Under the pieces are notes generated by a model. It searched no databases. It had not been told where the DNA came from and saw nothing but the letters and a program-made list of their open reading frames with translations. Both the position numbers and the translations under genes were made by a program. Source: a bacterium (GTDB lineage: Bacteria > Bdellovibrionota_B > Oligoflexia > Silvanigrellales > Silvanigrellaceae). From it: a stretch of 64,000 nt of DNA. The stretch's first letter is position 1, and every line of letters begins with the position of its first letter. The stretch spans positions 1 through 64,000 of the forward strand of contig RGDM01000001.1 in assembly GCA_009918675.1 (NCBI GenBank), read 5' to 3'. Positions 17,981 through 26,007 of this stretch are shown piece after piece.

Positions 17981-19276
17981 ATGCCGCAAAGAAATCGTTT
18001 TTATCCTGCACAAATCCTGACGATGATCATTCCTGCTCTCACAGGATTCTTAGCCATTTTCGCAAGCACAATTCAGGCGCGCGCGGCCGACAGAAAAATT
18101 CAAAATTCAGACCTTGCTATTATTCTTCCAGCGCAAAAGAACCTCCGGATCGCTGCGCTCGACGTGGCCAGCCCTGGAAAACAAACATTCCTTTCTGAAG
18201 ATCTGCTGCAACTTGTCGAAAAATCCTATGAGGAAACCTCAGTTGGCGACGCCATGGCTCGTGAGAACAGCCATTCCGATTGGACTCTCGTCAGCCTGAG
18301 GGTTGTGCCTTGTTCGCCGCTCGGTGTGATTCCTGGCCCCGAAACCAACCTTCTTTGCTGGCCTGAAATCCGCCTTGTTTGGCAACCCATCCTGAAAGAC
18401 TTTCGCCGCTATGCGGTGATTTTGAATTGGTTTGCCGACGACCGCGCCATTCATGCTCTTTATGATGCCCCAACTAGCCTCGGCTTAACCACACAACAAG
18501 CTCAACGGGCCGAATCTTTGCTGAGCAAAGTGCGGATGGCACTTGCAAAATCACCCGTAAAACCATTGAGCCTGCTGTCCGAGAGTGATGTAAATGAATT
18601 TGTTAAGTTACGAGACAGTGTCTCTGACGCATTGATGGAGAAAGCGCTTTCCCTGCGTGCAGCAAACTTAACAGACTCTGCATATGCAAAAACACTGGAA
18701 AGACCCGAATTCAACAACAGCAACGAAGCGCCTTTGTTCATCAATCGACTCAAAGCATTCGTCGCAAGTACGACTTCGACATCCGGACTTAAGGAAATGA
18801 CCAGCTTTTCGCTTCCTGAAGGGCGTGAACCTCCGCAAGCTGACGAGTGGGTTTTCCTCAAATACTTGAAACAAAATGGGCGCATGAATCAGGTCGAAAT
18901 TCAGGTCATTTCCGCGCTCGACGGAAGAGTTTTAATTAATCTCGGCAAATCCCCGAAGGCTTCTCAGCTCAGAGATGACCCACAACTACACACCGCGCTC
19001 GAGACAATGAACGCAGCTGATGCCGAAGAAATTAAGAAACGGGTGCTTTTGTCGCCGCAAGACCTCGGCAGCAAAAAAATCGCTATTACCGATCGTGCCG
19101 TGTCGCTTGTACCTAATACGACTTGTGCTTCTTGCCACAAGTTCAATTCCTTGCGCTTCGATTTCCACTCTCTGAGTTATCTGGAAGATCGCACGATCAG
19201 CATTAGCCCGCGCGTCGAAACAGATATTCTTCGCGATCTACAATGGTTACAACTGCGCAGCCAGAGGCAAGAGTAA
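17981..19276 (+). CDS. exported protein with a single CXXCH haem-type motif
   Basis: A 431-residue protein with an N-terminal signal sequence (hydrophobic ALTGFLAIFAS, cleavage near ARAA). I recognise no family. Near residue 385 it contains NTTCASCHKFNSLRFDF, a CXXCH motif that in exported proteins normally attaches c-type haem. No other haem site is visible, and the preceding 360 residues are not cytochrome-like. It could be a monohaem periplasmic enzyme or a lipid-free relative of large cytochrome-containing proteins. GAGAGGTGACAA precedes the ATG. The intervals to both neighbours are about 70-120 bp, so it may be its own transcript. Confidence 0.65.
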   Translation: MPQRNRFYPAQILTMIIPALTGFLAIFASTIQARAADRKIQNSDLAIILPAQKNLRIAALDVASPGKQTFLSEDLLQLVEKSYEETSVGDAMARENSHSDWTLVSLRVVPCSPLGVIPGPETNLLCWPEIRLVWQPILKDFRRYAVILNWFADDRAIHALYDAPTSLGLTTQQAQRAESLLSKVRMALAKSPVKPLSLLSESDVNEFVKLRDSVSDALMEKALSLRAANLTDSAYAKTLERPEFNNSNEAPLFINRLKAFVASTTSTSGLKEMTSFSLPEGREPPQADEWVFLKYLKQNGRMNQVEIQVISALDGRVLINLGKSPKASQLRDDPQLHTALETMNAADAEEIKKRVLLSPQDLGSKKIAITDRAVSLVPNTTCASCHKFNSLRFDFHSLSYLEDRTISISPRVETDILRDLQWLQLRSQRQE

Positions 19277-19350
19277 TCTCTCGCTCACAGTCCTAGGCGA
19301 ATCGCGTCGCACGGGTGACAACCGGCAATTTCTTCCTGTGTCGAAACCCT

Positions 19351-19389
19351 CTTTTACGACGATGACCGATTGGGTGATCGTCGTAAAAG
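19351..19389. promoter_or_regulatory. inverted repeat overlapping the deacetylase ribosome binding site
   Basis: A perfect 13-bp inverted repeat, CTTTTACGACGAT with ATCGTCGTAAAAG, extended by ACC/GGT after one mismatch, with a 5-base loop. The 3' arm runs into the AAGGAG ribosome binding site of the downstream gene. In RNA this would be a strong stem that partly hides the site; in DNA it would be a good dyad for a dimeric repressor. No T run follows, so it is not a terminator. Confidence 0.75.
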
Positions 19390-19398
19390 GAGTGTGCC

Positions 19399-20514
19399 GT
19401 GCGTCAATTTTATTTCCTGTTTGCTTTTGTTCCCGCAATGTTTGCCTGCAAGAAAAACACTTCTCAACAGACATCATCCGAACAAACACTGACATTTGAG
19501 GAATCTAGAACCATGGGTTCAGACATTGGTCTGCAGCCCATGGAAGTGGCCATGACTCTTGATGACGGCCCCGTTCCGGAGTCCCTCCCCTTGGCGAAAA
19601 AACTTCGCGACCTTGAAGTGCCAGTCACTTATTTCATGATTGGCATAAACATTCAGAGCTATCCTCAGGTGGTCAAAGAAATTGCTGATCTTAAGTTTTC
19701 CAGTGGGCCATTCGCCGGGCAGCCAGCGACAATTATCGCGAACCATTCATGGGATCACAAACGCAAGAACAATGGCATCGCGTGCATTGCCTGCGACGGT
19801 ACCGAATATGCAAACATGGAAATTCAAAAGACAGACAGCCTCATCGCGGGCTACATCACCGCTCGAAACAAGCCATTTTTCTTTCGTGCACCCGGAGGAA
19901 ATTTCTTTCGCAAAGAGGTTCCGGAGGAAGTTCAAAGCCTCAACGAGATCAATAAAACTTTAAATAAGTATATTGGACCAATGTTTTGGGATGTCAGTGG
20001 TGACGTGGAACCCGTATGCGCGGATCTGACCGCAGAAAAATGCGGAGACTATTACATGGATCAAATTCGTGCTCGTGCGCGCTCTCATGGTGTTGTCGTG
20101 CTGGCCCACGACATTCATGAAAAAACCAGAAACATGCTGGTCGGTGCTGGAAACTATTCCGGGATCATTGCACAGATGAAAAACGAAGGATTCAAATTCG
20201 TTCACTTGGACAAATATCCAGCAGCTCTGTCGAAGTTCGGCAAAGTACCAGCCAACGAATTTGGCGAAGTTCAATTTGACGCCGAACGCTCGGGTGAAAA
20301 AGTTTATAATTTTAAAGTTCGAGTCAAGAACGCTGTCCGGATCGAAGTTTATATCGACCGCCTTGCACAACCTCTATTCAAAGGCGATGGCTCATCCATC
20401 AGCAATCGGCAGGCCATCTCCAACGGTGGCCGCAGAACTTTTGTCGTGAAGGGCTTTGATGCGCAGAATCGGCAAGTTGCGCAAGGAAATCGGTCCGTTG
20501 AAATTCCCTACTAA
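19399..20514 (+). CDS. polysaccharide deacetylase (NodB domain) lipoprotein
   Basis: A carbohydrate esterase family 4 protein of 371 residues, predicted to remove acetyl groups from peptidoglycan or another N-acetylated polymer. Lipobox MFAC puts a lipidated Cys at residue 17. The NodB motifs are all present: TLDDGP (catalytic Asp and metal Asp), NHSWDH (both metal His), RAPGG, and VLAHDIH (catalytic-side His). A C-terminal domain of about 90 residues after LDKYP looks like a beta-sandwich. The GTG start is set by AAGGAGTGTGCC. A strong inverted repeat touches the binding site, so translational control is plausible. Confidence 0.9.
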   Translation: MRQFYFLFAFVPAMFACKKNTSQQTSSEQTLTFEESRTMGSDIGLQPMEVAMTLDDGPVPESLPLAKKLRDLEVPVTYFMIGINIQSYPQVVKEIADLKFSSGPFAGQPATIIANHSWDHKRKNNGIACIACDGTEYANMEIQKTDSLIAGYITARNKPFFFRAPGGNFFRKEVPEEVQSLNEINKTLNKYIGPMFWDVSGDVEPVCADLTAEKCGDYYMDQIRARARSHGVVVLAHDIHEKTRNMLVGAGNYSGIIAQMKNEGFKFVHLDKYPAALSKFGKVPANEFGEVQFDAERSGEKVYNFKVRVKNAVRIEVYIDRLAQPLFKGDGSSISNRQAISNGGRRTFVVKGFDAQNRQVAQGNRSVEIPY

Positions 20515-20525
20515 AGACTCATAAG

Positions 20526-20545
20526 CTCGCAGAAAGGTCTGCGAG
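20526..20545. terminator. hairpin after the deacetylase gene
   Basis: CTCGCAGA, a 4-base loop (AAGG), then TCTGCGAG: a perfect 8-bp stem 11 bp after the stop codon. No T run follows (TCTCGAAA), so it is a weak or Rho-assisted terminator, or an mRNA 3' end stabiliser. Confidence 0.5.
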
Positions 20546-20590
20546 TCTCGAAACGAATCCTCTCTGGCATTGACGGCCGAACTCTGCTAG

Positions 20591-20616
20591 CTACGACGGT
20601 AAATCAACCGTCTTAG
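20591..20616. promoter_or_regulatory. inverted repeat abutting the next lipoprotein's ribosome binding site
   Basis: CTACGACGGT, loop AAATCA, ACCGTCTTAG: 9 of 10 positions pair. The 3' arm ends inside the AGGGAG ribosome binding site of the downstream gene. The arrangement and the TACGACG core resemble the repeat before the deacetylase gene. Confidence 0.55.
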
Positions 20617-20626
20617 GGAGTTCGTC

Positions 20627-21442
20627 ATGAATCGACTCAATACCGGCCTTGTTGCATGTGGTGTGACTGCTCTTTTCATTTCTGCGTGTGGAAATTCGAA
20701 TTCCGGAAATTCGAATAAGAATGCGCAATGCCCAACCGCAGGAGCCTCCGCTCCAATGGGCAATCTGCAGGGAATCAGAACTGCCGGTGGAACAACAACA
20801 AACCCAACAACGGGTGGTATTCCAGGCAATACGCCCACAACTGGCATTCCAACTCCCGGCGCTGATACTGCCACCAACAATTGCGACACTGCAGCTCCTG
20901 GCAACCTTGGCAACACTCCGAATGCTCCAACGGCACCGCGCACTCCAAATACCCAGCCTAACCTTCCTATTCCGGATGGCCGCGGACCAACACCCAGTCT
21001 AACGAGCCTGAACGGCTCATGGGATTTTATCGATGAACGCTGCGAAGACGGAACTCAATCTACTCGCATGCAGTTGACCCAACGCCTGTTCAACGAGGGA
21101 AGTTTTTATTACTCGCTGAATATTAAAGACAACAACGTCGAAGAATTTTATTGGATCCGTGACATCATTGATGCCGCAAGCAACAACACAAAAATGTGTA
21201 CTCTGATGCTCAAGAGCACACTCAGTGCCGCAGGCAACTCTTTTTCGCTGAGCCGCCCGGCTGCTAACTTTGATGATGCAGGCGGCATAACTCGCTGCGA
21301 TCGTCCAAGCACATCTGCCGAAGTCATCAAAAACCTCCGTATGATTGCTCTCGGCGGAACCCTTACAGTTGAAACGATGAGTTCTCCGGACTGCAATGGC
21401 AAAAAGAGTCTGATGCTCTTTCTCGCGCGCACTCCTAACTAA
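20627..21442 (+). CDS. hypothetical lipoprotein with Pro/Thr/Gly-rich linker
   Basis: A 271-residue lipoprotein. The signal peptide ends ALFISAC (Cys at residue 21), and GNSNSGNSNK follows. About 100 residues of low-complexity Gly, Thr, Pro and Asn (for example TTGGIPGNTPTTGIPTPG) tether a C-terminal globular domain of about 140 residues that begins LNGSWDFIDERCEDG and has a lipocalin-like opening (NGSWxF) and several cysteines. I cannot name the family. The upstream hairpin reaches its ribosome binding site (AGGGAGTTCGTC). Probably outer-membrane anchored. Confidence 0.75.
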   Translation: MNRLNTGLVACGVTALFISACGNSNSGNSNKNAQCPTAGASAPMGNLQGIRTAGGTTTNPTTGGIPGNTPTTGIPTPGADTATNNCDTAAPGNLGNTPNAPTAPRTPNTQPNLPIPDGRGPTPSLTSLNGSWDFIDERCEDGTQSTRMQLTQRLFNEGSFYYSLNIKDNNVEEFYWIRDIIDAASNNTKMCTLMLKSTLSAAGNSFSLSRPAANFDDAGGITRCDRPSTSAEVIKNLRMIALGGTLTVETMSSPDCNGKKSLMLFLARTPN

Positions 21443-21464
21443 CCTATCTCATTAGAGGTTCGGA

Positions 21465-22649
21465 ATGGTTGAAATTGGCACGCCTTACACCTCTTCTGCG
21501 AAACGAGTTCTGCTGCTTGGAAGCGGCGAACTCGGTAAAGAGCTCAGTATCGAACTGATTCGGTTAGGCGTCGAGGTCACGGCCTGTGATCGCTATGCGA
21601 ACGCCCCGGCCATGCAGGTCGCTCAGCACGCAAAAGTGTTCGATATGCTCGATGCGTCGTCTCTTCGCGAAGTGGTCTTGTCGTGCAAACCCGATCTCAT
21701 CATTCCCGAAGTGGAAGCCATCTGTACAAGTGAACTTCTGCAGCTCGAACGCGAAGGTTGGAAAGTTATACCAACCGCGCGTGCCACGCGTTTAACCATG
21801 GACAGGGAAGGCATTCGTCGCCTGGCTGCCGAAGAACTTTCTTTGCCCACAGCAAAATTCTTTTTTGCCGACAGCTACGATGACTTTGCAGATGCGTGCA
21901 GAAGATTAGGCTTCCCGTGCGTTGTAAAACCAATCATGAGCTCAAGCGGAAAAGGACAAAGTGTTGTCCATTCGGAAGACTGGCTGCAAAAGAGTTGGGT
22001 TTACGCTCAAGAAGGCGGACGCGCTGGCGGTGGACGGGTGATTGTCGAAGAATTCATCCCGTTCGAAAGCGAGATCACCCTTCTAACGATTCGTGCAATC
22101 AATGGAACACATTTCTGCGATCCGATTGGACACAAACAACTGGACGGCGACTATATTGAGAGTTGGCAACCACATTCCATGACCGGATCGCAAATAAAGA
22201 TTGCTCAGGACATTTCCGCGCGGATCACCGAAGCTTTGGGTGGCTGCGGATTGTTTGGTGTCGAACTTTTCTTACTCAAAGATGGTCGAGTTTTGTTCAG
22301 TGAAGTGAGCCCGCGCCCGCATGATACAGGCATGGTCACCCTAGCAACTCAACCTTGGAGTGAATTTGCCCTGCATGCACGCGCCGTTTTGGGCCTCCCT
22401 CTTGCGCAGGTGACACGCACAACCGCTGGCGCAAGTGTTGCACTCAAGGCGAGGCAAGCGCTCACGAATCCGAAATTTCGTGGGCTTGAACACGCTCTCT
22501 CGTTGGCAAATGTCGATCTTCGGATTTTTGGAAAACCCAGTGCATCTGTGGGCCGGAGAATGGGTGTCGTTCTTGCCACCGGCGAAACCTCTGAAGAGGC
22601 TCTTGGAACTGCTCTCAAAGCCGCGCAATACATTGAAATTTACGAGTAA
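21465..22649 (+). CDS. purT: formate-dependent phosphoribosylglycinamide formyltransferase PurT
   Basis: PurT makes formyl-GAR from GAR, formate and ATP, the folate-independent version of the third purine-biosynthesis step. It is an ATP-grasp enzyme: VLLLGSGELGKELSIEL at the N-terminus, IPEVEAICTSEL, RLTMDREGIRRLAAEEL, PCVVKPIMSSSGKGQS (ATP grasp), and FSEVSPRPHDTGMVTL (metal-binding Glu). The length of 394 matches the family. GAGGTTCGGA precedes the ATG. The SLC13-type permease begins at the stop codon, so the two are probably co-transcribed. Confidence 0.96.
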   Translation: MVEIGTPYTSSAKRVLLLGSGELGKELSIELIRLGVEVTACDRYANAPAMQVAQHAKVFDMLDASSLREVVLSCKPDLIIPEVEAICTSELLQLEREGWKVIPTARATRLTMDREGIRRLAAEELSLPTAKFFFADSYDDFADACRRLGFPCVVKPIMSSSGKGQSVVHSEDWLQKSWVYAQEGGRAGGGRVIVEEFIPFESEITLLTIRAINGTHFCDPIGHKQLDGDYIESWQPHSMTGSQIKIAQDISARITEALGGCGLFGVELFLLKDGRVLFSEVSPRPHDTGMVTLATQPWSEFALHARAVLGLPLAQVTRTTAGASVALKARQALTNPKFRGLEHALSLANVDLRIFGKPSASVGRRMGVVLATGETSEEALGTALKAAQYIEIYE

Positions 22650-22652
22650 GTG

Positions 22653-23993
22653 ATGCTCTGGTTGGCTGTCTTGCTTGCTGCCATCCTTGTCCTCACTCTG
22701 GTTAAACCAGCACTCAACCCAGGTCTTGTTGCGCTCACTTGTGCCCTCTTACTTGCTCCACTGGTACTCAAGAAGCCACCCTCTATCGCCTTTCAAATCT
22801 TTCCATCTTCGCTGTTTATGACTTTGTTTGGTGTAACTTTCTTCTTCGCTGGCATTCATTCAACAGGTCTTCTCAAATTTATTCTCAGCAAAGTCATCCA
22901 TATCTCTCGTGGTTATCCCAAAATTTTACCATTTCTGCTTTTTCTATTTGTCGCATCGCTGACCGCAATCGGATTAGGAAATATAGGGACAATCGCGCTT
23001 ATTGCTCCGCTGGCAATGCCTCTTGCTGTTGAACTTGGATATTCACACCTTTCGATTGCGATCTTGATTGTTGGAGCTGCGAACGCAGCATCATTTTCCC
23101 CACTCACGTTACCTGGCATCTTCACAAACGACTTCATCCAGAAAAGCATTTTTTTATCCGAAAAACTTCACCCCGAAACCATGCGATGGTGGCTATTTTT
23201 ACTAACTTTTATGCTTATTTCGGCAATTTCATTGCTTGGATTTTTTCTCACGCGAGGCAAACACGGCAAACAACACCGCTTGCATTTATCAGCAGAACAA
23301 AACTCCAACCACCCCACCTTTGCAAAGCTAAGCCCCAGGCAGAAAAAAACAGCGTTTTTGTCTGCAGGCCTTGGACTTACATTCGTCCTTGCAAGCCTCA
23401 TTGCGTTGCCCGTGTTTTCCCAATCAATGCCAAAGAACATTCTTTTGATCATTCAACGTTTCAATGATGTCGGGTTTATTGGCTGGCTTGGCTCTTTGCT
23501 TCTCGTCTCATTCGGAGTCGTTTCCGCCGAAGACACTCTCAAACAGGTGCCTTGGTCTACTTTGCTCATGGTTTGCGGCATGAGCACTTACATTGAGCTT
23601 CTGACCCAAAGCGGATTAAACACTTGGATCGTGCAACCTCTGCAAGCCAATGTCTCCGAACACCTGCTCACAGGTGTGTTTGCTCTCTCGGCCGGAGGGC
23701 TTTCAGCATTTTCAAGTTCCGTTGGAGTTGTACTTCCGCTGTTCATGCCGATTGTAGAGGAGGTCTCTAAATCTCTCAGTGCAGGGCTTTGCACAGCACT
23801 TGTCTTATCAGTTGCCATAGGCTCCCATCTCGTGGATGCAAGTCCACTTTCAACCTTGGGAGCCCTCTGTCTTGCGCAGATCAAAAATCAACAGGACCGG
23901 AATAAACTCTATCAAAAAATGCTTTTGTGGGGTTTCGCGATGATTCCCGTGGCGGGAGTTTTAGGTGTATTGCTTGATTTGCTTTGGACTTAA
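22653..23993 (+). CDS. SLC13/DASS-like anion permease
   Basis: A hydrophobic protein of about 446 residues with 10-12 membrane segments. It has the duplicated layout of ion-transporter-superfamily carriers: the first half has GLGNIGTIALIAPLAMPLA and AANAASFSPLTLPG, and the second has GLSAFSSSVGVVLPLFMP and GSHLVDASPLSTLG. Such proteins usually move dicarboxylates, sulphate or other anions, often with sodium; the substrate here is unknown. The start is either the GTG touching the purT stop or the ATG one codon later; I use the ATG. It is convergent with the tRNA-Cys gene. Confidence 0.75.
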   Translation: MLWLAVLLAAILVLTLVKPALNPGLVALTCALLLAPLVLKKPPSIAFQIFPSSLFMTLFGVTFFFAGIHSTGLLKFILSKVIHISRGYPKILPFLLFLFVASLTAIGLGNIGTIALIAPLAMPLAVELGYSHLSIAILIVGAANAASFSPLTLPGIFTNDFIQKSIFLSEKLHPETMRWWLFLLTFMLISAISLLGFFLTRGKHGKQHRLHLSAEQNSNHPTFAKLSPRQKKTAFLSAGLGLTFVLASLIALPVFSQSMPKNILLIIQRFNDVGFIGWLGSLLLVSFGVVSAEDTLKQVPWSTLLMVCGMSTYIELLTQSGLNTWIVQPLQANVSEHLLTGVFALSAGGLSAFSSSVGVVLPLFMPIVEEVSKSLSAGLCTALVLSVAIGSHLVDASPLSTLGALCLAQIKNQQDRNKLYQKMLLWGFAMIPVAGVLGVLLDLLWT

Positions 23994-24001
23994 GAAAAAT
24001 T

Positions 24002-24076
24002 TGGAGGTGCCGAGGGGATTCGAACCCCTGTGAAAACGATTTGCAATCGTTTGCGTAGCCGCTCCGCCACAGCACC
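24002..24076 (-). tRNA. tRNA-Cys (anticodon GCA)
   Basis: Read on the minus strand, the acceptor stem GGTGCTG pairs with CGGCACC (one G-T pair), and the discriminator is T followed by an encoded CCA. The anticodon arm is AACGA-TTGCAAA-TCGTT, giving anticodon GCA. The T arm has GGTTCGAATCC. A U73 discriminator and GCA anticodon are the identity elements of tRNA-Cys. It stands alone; no other tRNA is nearby. Confidence 0.96.
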
Positions 24077-24185
24077 AAAAGATAGGTCTCAGGCTTATAG
24101 CCAGCAGGTTGCAAAAATGCAAGCGAGGCAATTCTCCCTTAGAGTTGCCGCAAAACCGGCCAATACCCTCAGAATTTTAACGCTT

Positions 24186-25388
24186 TTAATTCTTTCTCGT
24201 GCCCATAAAACAGGCCTGGAATTCATCCCACAATTCGTCCAAAACCAGGAAAATCTCGGGATGCTTAGGTTTGTACGTCTCGCGTGTGCGATCCATAGAA
24301 GTATTTGGCACGTCGAAATGGGTGTTTCCACCCCGCCGTTCCCGATCAAAATAAAGCTGCGCCGAGAAACGATCGCAGATTTCTACGATCGTGGCAAGGA
24401 ATTTATCGCTCGAGATCGTAAAGCCCAGCCTCGAACAAATGTCATCAATTACTTTTTCTTCAAGATCTGCGTGCATTTTACCTAAATCTTTTTCACGTAC
24501 TTTAACTGGATACACCACATCACTTGCATAAGATTCAGCTAGGTCGTGCATGGTTGCCAAGCGGTAGAGCTCGATCCGCTCTTGCGGCCGAAGCCCCAAG
24601 GCCGATGCCAGAATACGCGCCATAAAAACAACTTGATACGTATGTTCACCAACACTTTCTGGAAATAAATAACTCCAGCCCTTGTAGCGGTAATGCTCTT
24701 TAAGCTTCTCCATCATCCCAACGAACGTCGCTGAGTACTCACCGATGCCACCTTCAAGACGTGCGCGAGTTGCATCATCAAAAAGTCCGTCCAAAAATGC
24801 GACCGCCTTGCGCCAATCAATTTCCGAAGCAACGGAATGCCCTTCTTGATTTTTTGCACCTTCTGCTTTGTGCACAGGATGCGTTGCCGAAAGGCTCTCA
24901 CCAGCCAGCACACGACGGCGCATGACGTGATAATGCGTGCGATAGCGCTCAGCCAAAAAATACGAATTCCCCAACAGGCACTCTTTCTCGATAAAAAGCA
25001 TCGCCGCAAACGCATCCACGAGCTGCTGGAGCCCATACAATTCTGGCGAACGGGAGGTCTTCATACGAAAGCTGTCTTCGGTCTCCTTAAACAACCGACC
25101 ACGGACATCTTTGTAGAGTGCTGAAGCCTCAGGATGGCGTTGCCGCAAGTAGAAACTCGGGTCACCCAGCAGGGCCTTGGGAAGCTCTGCAAAGATCGCA
25201 AGCTCAATCAATTCACACTCAGCTTCTTTCGAGAGTCCAAGCTGAGGCGCAAGTGCAATCGACAATAAGACCTGTGTGAATCCATGCTCTGCAGCCGATT
25301 GTTTTTTCAAACAAATCGCATCTGAGAACAACGGGAGCGAGCAAATGATACGAAGTTTCCCAAGCCGACTTGGCAACATTGCATCCAC
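24186..25388 (-). CDS. tandem HD-domain protein (first domain degenerate)
   Basis: A 400-residue cytosolic protein made of two YfbR/HD-like halves. The second half is intact: VGEHTYQ (His249), TMHDLAES (His281-Asp282), SDV (Asp290), then EICDRFSAQLYFDRE. The first half repeats the pattern with AEHGFTQ (His35), but the HD pair is replaced by Ala-Glu in IFAELPKALLGD (67-68); VDAFAAMLFIEKE follows as in the second half. The active half may be a 5'-nucleotidase or other phosphohydrolase; the first is probably structural or regulatory. The GTG start has GAGGAG eight bases upstream. It lies 21 bp after the carbonic anhydrase gene and is probably co-transcribed with it. Confidence 0.8.
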   Translation of the reverse strand: MDAMLPSRLGKLRIICSLPLFSDAICLKKQSAAEHGFTQVLLSIALAPQLGLSKEAECELIELAIFAELPKALLGDPSFYLRQRHPEASALYKDVRGRLFKETEDSFRMKTSRSPELYGLQQLVDAFAAMLFIEKECLLGNSYFLAERYRTHYHVMRRRVLAGESLSATHPVHKAEGAKNQEGHSVASEIDWRKAVAFLDGLFDDATRARLEGGIGEYSATFVGMMEKLKEHYRYKGWSYLFPESVGEHTYQVVFMARILASALGLRPQERIELYRLATMHDLAESYASDVVYPVKVREKDLGKMHADLEEKVIDDICSRLGFTISSDKFLATIVEICDRFSAQLYFDRERRGGNTHFDVPNTSMDRTRETYKPKHPEIFLVLDELWDEFQACFMGTRKN

Positions 25389-25409
25389 GATAATAACTCC
25401 TCAGAGCAA

Positions 25410-25961
25410 TTAGAACTGATAACCTTTTGTATATTCCATATAACGATCGCAGGTTGCCAACACTCCTGCCAATTCCTCTGGGGTCACCTGGCGAATCACT
25501 TTTGCAGGAGCGCCGAGAACAAGACTTCCTGGTGGAATCTGTGTCCCTTGCGTCACAACCGCACCAGCCCCAACAATCGAACCTTGGCCAACAACTGCCC
25601 CATCCATGACAGTCGCCTGCATCCCAATCAAACACTCGTCTTCAATGACACAGCCATGAATCATGGCCAGGTGTGCGATGCTGACGCGATTGCCGATTCG
25701 GGTCGAGTGCTTTTGAAAGGTGCAGTGAATAATAGCTCCATCTTGAATGTTAGTTTCCTGACCAACCACAATGGAATGAACATCTCCTCGGACAACCGAA
25801 TTGAACCAAACACTGCAACCTTTGCCCATCTCAACATCACCAATAACACGAGCACCATCTGCCAAAAACACGCTTTCATGCAGTTTTGGGAGATGCCCGT
25901 TGTAGTCACGAATAGAAGCAAGCGGGCTTCTGTGAGGGGCTTGAAAATGAATGTTCTGCAT
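25410..25961 (-). CDS. gamma-class carbonic anhydrase-like hexapeptide protein
   Basis: A 183-residue left-handed beta-helix protein of the gamma carbonic anhydrase (YrdA/PaaY-like) group. Hexapeptide repeats run from about residue 35 (ARVIGDVEMGKGCSVW) to 150. The three expected zinc ligands are visible: His in AIIHCTF, and both His in SIAHLAMIHGC. VVRGDVHSI and NIQDGA are also typical. It may hydrate CO2 or be a non-catalytic relative. The ATG has GGAGAC upstream. First gene of a pair with the double-HD protein. Confidence 0.9.
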   Translation of the reverse strand: MQNIHFQAPHRSPLASIRDYNGHLPKLHESVFLADGARVIGDVEMGKGCSVWFNSVVRGDVHSIVVGQETNIQDGAIIHCTFQKHSTRIGNRVSIAHLAMIHGCVIEDECLIGMQATVMDGAVVGQGSIVGAGAVVTQGTQIPPGSLVLGAPAKVIRQVTPEELAGVLATCDRYMEYTKGYQF

Positions 25962-26007
25962 CAAATTTTTGTCTCCAAATTTAGGCTAAGAATCCGATAC
26001 AAACTTC

